Source: Ceratorhiza oryzae-sativae
Taxonomy: Eukaryota > Basidiomycota > Agaricomycetes > Cantharellales > Ceratobasidiaceae
Assembly (NCBI GenBank): GCA_030998015.1
Contig: JARWMV010000108.1
Coordinates: forward strand, 1-50,398
Direction of reading: 5' to 3'
DNA: 50,398 nt
The notes beneath the pieces were generated by a model. It worked only from the letters and a program-made list of their open reading frames with translations. It searched no databases and had not been told where the DNA came from. The number at the start of each line of letters is the position of its first letter. The stretch's first letter is position 1. The position numbers and the translations under genes were made by a program. This document shows positions 31,396-40,174 of this stretch, piece by piece.

Positions 31396-31915
31396 TGTCA
31401 TGGCCTAGACCATGACACGGATTTTATTATGATTTTTTATATTTTATAGAATCTCTCCTTTTCATATATTTGGACAAGTCCTGTTAATCGGATATATGCA
31501 TAGAATTACTTACATGATCATGTGACCTTGTTGTTGTTTATGTTCTGTTTGTACCTTCTGGAATATTCCATTACATGGCACCATTCTCACATTGTACAAT
31601 AGTTGTCTCACACCATACGTGTATTTGATATAGCTCATTGTATGAATATATAAGGGAGAGTCTGAGAGCCTTAAGCCTCAGAACTCGACCTCCTGTCGTA
31701 TCCCCTCTACTACCTGTGTGACTTACCAGTCCATAGTCCCTGCCCAGTCCTCTTAAGGACAAGTGCACTTACTACTCTACCTCCTTGCGTCTTATCGCAC
31801 CCTCACTGCACGTCCCACCTTAGACGTTGTCAGTAAAGCCTCCAGCATTGCTGCCCATAGGCATGTCATCACCACTCAGGTGTTTGACATTACTGTCCAG
31901 GTTGTAGCTCTGACA
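31396..31915 (+). repeat. 5' LTR of element D
   Basis: 520 bp, TGTCATGGCCTAGACC to GCTCTGACA. TATATAAG is at 31647-31654 and start-site word CTCAGAACTCGACC near 31677-31690. Other D copies read CTTGACC there. Confidence 0.92.
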
Positions 31916-31917
31916 TT

Positions 31918-31929
31918 AGGTCAAGTTCT
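31918..31929 (+). promoter_or_regulatory. Self-complementary PBS of element D
   Basis: AGGTCAAGTTCT lies 2 nt after the LTR. It is complementary to AGAACTTGACCT at the predicted RNA start in the D LTRs at 22198 and 29319 (one change in this copy's own LTR). The pattern and offset equal those of families A and C. Confidence 0.6.
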
Positions 31930-32282
31930 TCCTCATCACTTGGGATTGAGATGTACCCCTGTACTAGCCTACTGTGAAATGGAGAAAGGCTTGGACTGCA
32001 TAATAATCAAAAGCGGAAAGAGACTATCCAGTAACAGGTGTCTACAAGGCAGACGGTACCTATCGCCCAACCCTAGGACTCTTGTCCATCACCGCACATG
32101 TTGCAGACAGCAAACTACCCGCTTGCAAAAAAGACGCTCTATATCACGCCTGTCAAAGGCTTGTTGATTAGTTGTAGTCATTGTTCAACGCTAGGTAGCA
32201 GAGCAGCCACAGTGTTTGAGAGTGAAAATCCCAGCTTCAAGAGCACCCACCATACTTGTCTATCCCACTTCCTTTTTTAGCT
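31930..32282 (+). other. Leader of element D with candidate splice acceptor
   Basis: A 353-bp leader without a convincing ORF. It ends in the pyrimidine tract CCCACTTCCTTTTTTAG, 2 nt before the gag ATG, an arrangement like that before gag of element A. Possible donors (for example GTACCT near 32056) are weak. Confidence 0.4.
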
Positions 32283-33589
32283 ATGTCCGCACCAAACCCT
32301 GCCCCTGCTTGGATTCAGTTTGATGCCACTCAGATTCAAATACCCACCAATCCAGCCAACCTATTAGCATTCACCCAAACAATCAAGGATGCACTGATTG
32401 TGATAAACAACAATCTGGCAGTATTCATCAATCAACAGTTGGCCGAACTATCCACTATCAACACCACTCTCCAAAACCACAATACAAGCCTATCTAACCT
32501 TGACACAAATGTAGTTGCGCTCCAGGCTGCAGTCCAAGCACCTGGCACAAGCACCTCTATTGCGCGTACTCGAGCACCCAAGTTATCGGCACCTGCTAAA
32601 TTTGATGGTTCGGATAAAAACAAAGCGGTATCTTTCAGGGTCGCAGTGGCCCATTATTTGCGGACTTCCTATCCCTCTGCGACTGCTGATGAGCAGATTG
32701 CTTACATCATTTCCTGCCTGGATGGTAAAGCCCACAAATGGCTGGAACCTTACCTGGAAGATGACGTTATCAATGGCAATCCAGTCACTTGGCTCCACAA
32801 TGTCAATGATTTCTGGACCCAATTTAACACTTGCTGGAACATTGCCAACAAGACCAAAAACTTCAGGGCAAAATTCAAATTGCTCAAACAAAAAAATTCA
32901 GTCCAAGAATACTTCAAAGACTTCCAGACATATTCCCAGGGCCTCGGCTACAACGACGCATCCCTTCACAATCACTTCTATGATGGTCTCACAGTCAAAA
33001 TCAAGGAGTTCCTTGTGGCCCAAGACTACAATCACATGGCTGCCAATGTCACCTTGCAAACCCTTGCAGACAAGGCACTCAGAATCGATCGTATTGAGTT
33101 GTTCCAGGCACAAAATCCATCTCCAAATCCTCTTCCAATGTGGCTAGCACCTCTACCAAAGCTTCCACCTTGCTGTCAACAGCTCCTCCCAAAGGCCAGG
33201 CCAGGGAAAAGATGTCTGTTGGGGAAAAGGTGTACATGCTTGGTCCAGATGGCAAGGCTTGCAAAGGAACAATTTTGGCTATAAACCGCAACACCAAAGG
33301 ACAGTTGATTCCCACAATCAAATGGAATGACAGATCATCCAAGGAAACTACCTTCAAACAAATCCAAAAAGATTTGCATCCAATCATTGTCGCTCCCTCA
33401 GCTCCTACCCTGGCCAAAGGGTCTGGTCCTGGACCTATGGATCTAGACTCAGCAGGAAAAGGAAAAAAACCTGTAATATGCAGCACTTGTGGTGGTTGTG
33501 GCCATTATTCTAGCGCTTGTCCCTCCAAACCCTATTCTGGACAAGCTGCTTCCCTTTCTGGTGATGAGTCGGAAAACAAGGATGCTTGA
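32283..33589 (+). pseudogene. gag: Gag of element D
   Basis: From ATG 32283 (MSAPNPAPAW): N-terminal helices, capsid domain (KFDGSDKNKA, FKDFQTYSQGL, HFYDGL), then a one-base frameshift near 33118 and the basic end with a CX2CX4HX4C knuckle (CSTCGGCGHYSSAC), stop at 33589. It is related to gag of family A (shared MSVGEKVY/GQIVAIG-like region), so A and D are sister lineages. Confidence 0.9.
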
Positions 33590-34970
33590 ACATTGGCGGA
33601 GCAAATGTGTCAAGCGAAACCTGTACAGACTTTGAGATATATGCTATAGACAACGTGTCCCCTTTGAATATATATTTTGTTGCATCTCAAGCCCTGTCCA
33701 CTCCAGAAAATAAAAGCATCAACCATATGCAAACCATGCAAGGTTGGGCCATGATTGACTCAGGCACATCTTCATGCTTTATACACCCACGCCTAGTTAA
33801 ACAATATCGAATACCCACTTATAAAAAGAAAAATCCAAAAAAATTAAAAGTTATCGATGGTTGTGAAATCTCTTCTGGTATTGTTGATACAGAATGTGTT
33901 TTTATTTTAGAAATAGGCAGTCATAAGGAACAATTGGTTTGTAATGTAGCAGACATAGGTAGACACACCTTAGTACTAGGAATGTCGTGGCTCAAATTAC
34001 ATAATCCAAATATTGACTGGCCAAATAAACGTATTACCTTTAACTCAAACTTTTGTATAAAAAACTGTGTTCCTGCTTCTAATGTAGTTCTTGGCAATGT
34101 TGGTGGTGTTGTTGACCCATTCAATGAAAACCTAGGAGGTGTCGAGGCTTACCAACCTCTTGAAGGCATCCCTAGGGACCCTGGAGGTGTCGTGGTATCA
34201 AAACCACTTGAAGGCATCCCAGAGGAACTCCAAGACTATACAGATGTATTTTCTGAGGACAAAGTGACAGAGTTACCTCCTCACCGTCCATATGACCTTG
34301 AGATAGTCCTCAAGGATCAAAACGCACCAGTAAAAGGACCGGTATACCCCCTTCGCCCTTCGGATGATGAGGAATTAAGAAGAATACTCAAAGAGCAGTT
34401 GGACAAAGGGTTGATCAGGCCCTCCAAATCACAATACAGCTCTCCAGTAATCTTTGTTCCTAAAAAGAATGGCAAAAGAAGGATGTGTGTCGATTATTGT
34501 TTGCTCAATTCCAACACAGTATGAAACACATATCCCATACCTCTCATTTCCACCTTGGTAGAGAAATTGAGAGGAGCACGCATATTCACAACTCTGGACC
34601 TTAAATCTGGCTATAATCTGGTCAGAATTAAAGAAGGAGATGAATGGAAAACAGCGTTTAAAACGAAATATGGTCTATTTGAATACTTGGTCATGCCTTT
34701 CAGTCTTTGTAATGCTCCAGCCACCTTCTAGAACTTCATGAACAAGATCTTTAGGGATTTACTAGATGTGTCAGTCATAGTATACCTTGATGACATACTT
34801 ATATTTTCCAAGACCCTGTGGATCACACGAAGCATGTTCAGGAGGTGTTATCCTGACTTAGGAAACACCAGCTATACTGCAACCTGGAAAAATGTGTCTT
34901 CAACACCTCTGAAGTAGAATACCTAGGCGTAATTGCCAACGGCAAAGGAGTCAAAACAGACCCAAAAAAG
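33590..34970 (+). pseudogene. pol: Protease and reverse transcriptase of element D
   Basis: It lies in the -1 frame relative to gag. The protease motif IDSGTSS and the RT motifs ([29 protein letters not shown]) are present. The catalytic box is YLDD instead of YMDD. Stops: TGA near 34523, TAG near 34728, and a frameshift near 34815 after LIFSK. The polymerase is dead as it stands. Confidence 0.9.
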
Positions 34971-36862
34971 GTCATGGAAGTGGTTAATTGGGAAACACCG
35001 TGTACCGTAAAGGAAGTGCAGGAAGCACTAGGGTTTTTTAACTACTATCGCTGCTTCATAGAGGACTTTGCAGGACAAGCCTGGCCTATGTACCAGCTCT
35101 TGCGTAAAGATGTCCATTGGCAATGGGGTAAGAATGAGGAAGCATCTTTCCAAATTCTAAAAAAGGCACTAGTCGAATCTCCTGTCTTAATCCAACCAGA
35201 CGTCACAAAGGAATTTATACTGGAATGTGATGCATCTGACTTTGCCACTGGAGCTATCCTTAACCAGTATGGCAAAGATGGTAAATTGCACCCAGTAGCC
35301 TTCTATTCCAAACCTCTATCACCAGCTGAACGAAATTATGATATACATGATAAAGAATTACTGGCTATGATACGAGCATTCAAAGAATGGCGTCACTTGC
35401 TTGAAGGATCTGAAATCCCTGTCTTGGTACTCTCAGACCACAAAAATCTAGAGTTCTTCCAGACAAAAAGGGACTTAAACCGGAGACAAGCAAGGTGGAT
35501 GGGCTTCCTGGCCGACTACAACTACAGAATCAAATACAGAAAAGGGGCACAAAACGGAAAAGCTGATATACTATCTTGACAAGAATCACTTTGGAGAGAG
35601 GCAGCTAAAGAGGGGGGTGAAACCCTGCCGCTTATCAGCCCCGAGCTTTTCATTTCAGCAATTCTCACCGACCATTCCCTCAATGATTTAATCAGGGATG
35701 CGTTACCAGATGATAAGACCATATCAAAGATTCTAAAGTCCCTCGAGGAAAACATTCCGGTTAAAGGCTGGCGTCTAGAAGATGACTTGTTGTACTACCA
35801 CGACTGCATATACGTACCAAACAAGTCAGAAATCAGATGAGTAGTCATAGAAAGCCAGCATGACAATCCTGCAGCAGGGCATCCAGGGCATTTCAGGACA
35901 CTAGATCTCCTATCTTGAGATTACTATTGGTCCAGAATGAAAAAATCTGTTGTCAATTATATCCAGGCATGCAACTTGTGTATCCAGAACAAGCATTCAA
36001 ACCAAGCCCCTCCTGGTCTCCTACAACCCATAGACTTACCAAATAAACCCTGGGAGGAAATCACCTATGACTTGATCACCAGATTACCAATGTCAGAAGG
36101 TTACGATGCAATACTCACAGTGGTGGACTGATTATCAAAAATGGTACACTTTATCCCCACACACTTGGGAGCCACTGCAGTAGACATTGCAAACCTATTT
36201 GTAAACTTTGTCTGGAAACTACACAGATTACCCCGAAAAACCATATTGGACCGAGGCCCTAACTTCAATGCCAAATTCCTTCACCAATTGTACAAACACC
36301 TAAACATTGAACCACACTACTCTACGGCATACAGACCACAGGTTGATGGGCAAAGCGAAAGACTTAACCAATTTGTCGAAATATATCTTTGTCACTACAT
36401 AAATCACAGACAGACAGATTGGGTAGCAGCATTGCCTATGGCGGAATTTGCATATAATAATGGGAAGCACTCAGGATCAAGCCACACGCCATTCTTTGCC
36501 TGCTATGGTTACAACCCAGACTTCACTGTGGGTAATACCAAAGAAAGCCAGGTACCTGCCACCGATCAACACGCTGAACACCTCAAGGAAATCCAAGAAG
36601 AGGCCAAGGCTGCTCTAACAATTGCCAATCGAACATACTCCAAATATTATAATCGAAAGCATCGTGAAGCACCAAAGATTGAAGTCGGATCAAAGGTCTT
36701 CCTAGACGGCTCAAATATCAAAACTATACACCCTTCTAAGAAATTGGATAACAGGCGTTTTGGACCATACAAGGTACTGGAACAAATTGGGAAACATACC
36801 TTCAAACTGGAACTACCCAAATCCATGAAGGTCCATCTGGTATTCCACACTTCACTCCTATT
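34971..36862 (+). pseudogene. pol: RNase H and integrase of element D
   Basis: RNase H has ECDASDFATG, DKELLAM and LSDHKNLEF. Integrase has the His/Cys finger (CNLCIQNKH), VVD, LDRGPNF and ERLNQ. TGA codons near 35578, 35838, 35916 and 36129 sit where Arg is expected, consistent with CGA-to-TGA decay. The reading frame is cut at 36862 by C2. Confidence 0.92.
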
Positions 36863-37541
36863 TGTCGTGACCCTCTGGAGGCTCCCTTGTGGAGCACTTA
36901 AGTAGTGGCTGTGTTTACGGTTTGGTGCTATGCAGTATGTATTGAGCGTTCTAGTTACAGTGTTTGCTATGGTCTATGGTGGTTGACAAGATAAAGCAAG
37001 CTGAGGCATCCAGTCTTGCTTTATCCTCCTTATATATACCTGTGGCTGCAGTGGCTGCGGACGTATTATCTAAGCACACTCCGCAGTAGGTGTAGGTTAT
37101 GTACAGTACTGTGGGTTAGGTAATTGTTTGTCTTAAGTTTGTGCGGCTCCGAATCTTATAGAGCCGCGCAAGGTCTGAGGGTCATGTGACCTTTTTTGGA
37201 CTTAAGCACCCGGCGCTTAATCGCTGAATAAGCGCCGAGGTCACGTGACAACTCGCTCCTTGCTCCAGGTAACATGGGAGAGAAACGCTGGAGCGAGTTC
37301 AGGGTAACCACCGGCGCTTAATCATTGGTAAGCGCCGAGATCACGTGACAACTCGCTCCTCGCTCCAGGTAACATGGGAGAGAAACGCTGGAGCGAGTTC
37401 AGGGTAACCACCGGCGCTTAATCGTTAGGTAAGCGCCGAGATCACGTGATCCTGTTTATGGTTTGTTCCGCTTCGGGAAAAATGCCATAAATCTGTGCAA
37501 AATTTGGTTGTTAGGTTATGTCTGCTAGGCGGGTCATAACA
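36863..37541 (-). repeat. 3' LTR of C2 with three tandem hairpin units
   Basis: 679 bp. It holds TATATATAAGG, the start-site hairpin, a GTATTATC-loop hairpin (37055-37086), and three about 100-bp tandem units each headed by CGGCGCTTA-loop-TAAGCGCCG (37211-37237, 37312-37337, 37412-37438) and followed by TCACGTGA. The polypurine tract AAAGGGGGGGATAA abuts at 37542-37555. Confidence 0.92.
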
Positions 37542-37618
37542 TTATCCCCCCCTTTGGACATGTCTTGGGGGATCTCGAGGCATGTTTCTTTTCTGGGTTC
37601 TAAAAGTTTCTAAAAGGT

Positions 37619-37744
37619 ATCTCATATATCGAGGAGGTTAAGGGTGCTGGACTCGAACCAACGACCTTCTGTTCAATGTGTAATTGATTTGCTAGGAGAT
37701 GATGAGTCAGGCTAGACCCCTTAACCTCTACGCTACATGAGATT
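37619..37744 (-). ncRNA. tRNA-like Pol III unit beside the polypurine tract (C2 copy)
   Basis: B box GGTTCGAGTCC (37659-37649) is a full consensus with a 7-nt TTCGAGT loop. The A-box-like TAGCGTAGAGG (37735-37725) runs into TTAAGG as in Ser/Leu tRNA D-arms. Outer arms ATCTCAT/ATGAGAT and inner arms GAGGTTAAGGG/ACCCTTAACCTC make a long hairpin. TTTT follows at 37615-37612. The 3' acceptor is displaced, so it is not an ordinary tRNA gene. Confidence 0.45.
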
Positions 37745-37839
37745 ACTTTCTCCTTGCTTATTTCCTTGTTTAAGCTTACTTCTCAACACATGGTCTGTGA
37801 ATAAAACAAGCTTATACAAAGATAATTTATTTTTATTTT

Positions 37840-38184
37840 TTAAGGAAAAATAAAAAATGGCTTCCCTCCTGAGTATACCCAGTCTACGTTTTTGGATACC
37901 CATAAGTCCCCTTCTTCCCCCTCTATGTCCGTCCAACACTTCATTATGGCCGACCGGCTATTCCCCAGGATCACTGTTGGCCGTACCTTCATTGACTTCA
38001 CATGAGCATATCTGCCTGTGAAGTCTGCTTCGTACTGGCTCAGGGCTTTGAGCGAGTACTTCCCGTTTGACTGGACCATGTCATCCAGGATCCAGATGTC
38101 GACGTCCTCCGACAGATTTCCCACATTCCAGACATTGCACATCCGGCTATGGGAGCCCTTGGATCGTGCATACGCCGTCTTCCC
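37840..38184 (-). pseudogene. Rep helicase remnant of C2
   Basis: Only the helicase C-terminal half is left: GKT of the P-loop, WILDDM (Walker B) and VILGN (motif C). The HUH domain, exon 1 and part of the promoter were removed by a deletion of about 1.1 kb relative to C1, with TTCCC at both break points. WILDDM shows the ancestral Asp that C1 has changed to Asn. Confidence 0.8.
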
Positions 38185-38605
38185 ATCCGTTCCTCCGTGT
38201 CGGCCTTGATCCTCGCTACGCTCGGGGCCTCCGCTCCCCCACTTCGGTTGGTGCCCCCTCTCCGACCCCTCCAGTAGTTAGGGGATAGCGTATATTCACG
38301 TGACTAGGCTAGGTCATGTGATTCCTGTGCTTTGTTGTTTTGTTTTCTGGCAGGTGGTCATGTGACTAGGCTAGGTCATGTGATTCCTGTGCTTTGTTGT
38401 TTTGTTTTCTGGCAGGTGGTCACGTGACTAGGCTAGGTCATGTGATTCCTGTGCTTTGTTGTTTGTTTTCTGGCAGATGGTCACATGTCTGTTGGTGTCA
38501 CCTGACCAGACCTTGTTTTGATGTTTGTGCAAGTTATTGTGTTGCACTGTGATTTTTTAATGTTTGTGGTTTTTGTTGTTTTCCTTCCTCATCCCGTTCT
38601 TTACT
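38185..38605. promoter_or_regulatory. Truncated Rep/ORFY intergenic region with 62-bp triplication (C2)
   Basis: Three tandem copies of a 62-bp unit start near 38296, 38358 and 38420, each with TCA(C/T)GTGACTAGGC and TTTTCTGGCAG. C1 has one. The region lies upstream of ORFY and carries CACGTG palindromes also present in the LTR units. Confidence 0.55.
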
Positions 38606-39147
38606 ATGCGCGTTATTTCCCTTAACTACAATCCCCTTGACTGCACCTGCTGGTCTCTCCCTGAGGGGGAGTACTGCGCCTACTGTGATGCTGTGTGCGA
38701 CGCCTCCCTTGAAGACTTCTATCAAGGTGTTGGGGACTGGTTCTTCTGTGGGGTGCCAGGTATGTGTGTTCGTTCTTCGTCATTCTCACGTAGCTAACTC
38801 GTTCTGTAGAAGAGCGCATCCTCCTTGATGGTCGGGCCCATGAGGCCACCCTTGAGCGTGTCTGGGCGCTCGTTGATCAGGACTACAAGTCCTTTGAGGA
38901 GCGGTCCCACCAGGCCGCTCTTGCCGAATTCTTTGAGGAGGGCTCTGCTCCCTTGTTTGATGAGGCTTCGCCCTTTGCAGCGTCTGGTTCTGGGTGTTTC
39001 CAGAACTACATGGCTGACTTCCCAGGGGGGGAGGCCCCCTGGCTGTTACCTGAGAACCGGGCCAGTGGTTCTGCAGCCCGTACTACTAGGAAGGATAAGA
39101 AGGCAAAAAAACCCTATACCCAGCCCCTCAAGGGCAAGAAGAAATAG
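38606..39147 (+). CDS. ORFY of C2, antisense intron-containing gene
   Basis: Exon 1 38606-38759, intron 38760-38809 (GTATGT donor, TAGCTAAC branch, TGTAG acceptor), exon 2 38810-39147; 163 residues. Splicing in phase 1 joins a Cys-rich first half to an acidic second half ending in KGKKK. The frame is open throughout. Against C1 most changes are C/T or G/A and the frame is kept. Possible nuclear protein from its basic tail; no homology recognised. Confidence 0.7.
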
Positions 39148-39227
39148 AAACATTTTGAAATGTATTATTATATGATTATGACAATTATTCTTAAGACATT
39201 CCAAAAAACGTGTGATAGGCCCGATAA

Positions 39228-40046
39228 TCACAGGGGCTCCGGGGCCAGCAGGGGCACTTCCTCCAGGGCGCCTGCCAGCTCATCCTCCCATTTGGCCCAA
39301 TCTGTTTGGACTCCCTCTTGGGCTGGGTCCGGGGTTGGTTCCTTTATCGTTACTCTTGGCTCCTCCTCCTTCACCACCAGGGACTCCAGGCTTGCCGTGA
39401 GGCTCGACATATCTGTGTCGTAACCGTGCAGGTTTGGGCGTACCTTCACCCAGTTACGGAAGTCAGCCAAGTTTGCTTCCTTCAACCTGATGGCAGTAAA
39501 CATTTCATCAGTGGTAGTGGCCTCAAGCAGTCCCACATACGGTGCCGCCGGTGCCAGCTTCCACTGCTCCAACAGTGCCTTTGCCCAGCGCTCCACCTCC
39601 CAGTCCCCTCCGTCTGCCATTTGGCCTGTGGCCCTCCTCTGTTGCCTTGCTGCCTTGGTCACCACGTCGACTGTTGGTCCCACGATATTGTCGACGACAT
39701 ACATCGGTGTTCTTAACAAGGTGTTTCTTGTCGTTGGCTTCTGGCTTCCATGCCATGTCAGGACCCCTAACCTGGGATCCAGGTACTTGTCATTGTCGAT
39801 CCAGTTCCTTTCATCCCTTAACTTCTTTGGGATGTACACTAGGTTAGCCCCTGGCAACAGTCGTTCAGTGTACCTCTGGGCGTCTTCCACACTGGAGCAG
39901 TACATCCCTGGTTTAGGACAATTTTCCCTGCCAGGGTAGGGTGCTGGCCGCCTGATGGTGGGTGGCTGCCGAAGTGGGGCCACCTGATTTTCGGTAAGTG
40001 GGGTGTAACGGTTGGGATGTGCGATTGGGTGAGTGACAAAAGGCAT
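39228..40046 (-). CDS. ORFX of C2
   Basis: 272 codons from ATG 40046 (MPFVTHPIAHP) to the stop at 39228. It aligns with ORFX of C1 along its length, including RLLPGANLVYIPKKLRDE and DGGDWEVER. Upstream the frame stays open to a TAG near 40169 where C1 has TGG, so an earlier start overlapping pol is possible in the ancestor. Convergent with ORFY. Function unknown. Confidence 0.7.
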   Translation of the reverse strand: MPFVTHPIAHPNRYTPLTENQVAPLRQPPTIRRPAPYPGRENCPKPGMYCSSVEDAQRYTERLLPGANLVYIPKKLRDERNWIDNDKYLDPRLGVLTWHGSQKPTTRNTLLRTPMYVVDNIVGPTVDVVTKAARQQRRATGQMADGGDWEVERWAKALLEQWKLAPAAPYVGLLEATTTDEMFTAIRLKEANLADFRNWVKVRPNLHGYDTDMSSLTASLESLVVKEEEPRVTIKEPTPDPAQEGVQTDWAKWEDELAGALEEVPLLAPEPL

Positions 40047-40174
40047 GCTTTTGGGGTTTTGCAGGTGTGTGGTGTTTTTGGGGTTTGGTGTGTTGTGGTG
40101 CAAGTGAGGTAGTAGAGCGGGCTCTGGCCTTTCTTGGGTATCCTGGATGGCTCCTTTTAAAGCTTTCTAGATCT

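Larger units (their letters stand above)
31396..36862 (+). mobile_element. Ty3/Gypsy element D, 3' end lost at C2
   Basis: Order: 5' LTR 31396-31915, PBS, long leader, gag, pol to the integrase C-terminus. It is cut at 36862 (after HTSLLF) by C2, so chromodomain and 3' LTR are missing; the copy at 22198-23942 shows that end. It is inserted in E2 after TTGAT. Several in-frame stops and two frameshifts make it inactive. Confidence 0.92.

Noticed and set aside
37211..37438. CRISPR-like array (three regular repeats)
   Set aside because: The spacers are themselves repeats and lie inside an LTR of a eukaryotic element.
37619..37744. Ordinary tRNA gene
   Set aside because: A and B boxes are present but the acceptor strand is displaced by a second hairpin and no normal anticodon arm could be placed.
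39228..40103. Plus-strand ORFs overlapping ORFX (39306-39939, and 19606-20124 in C1)
   Set aside because: They are antisense shadows; the minus-strand frame is longer, aligns between copies at the protein level and keeps one start.
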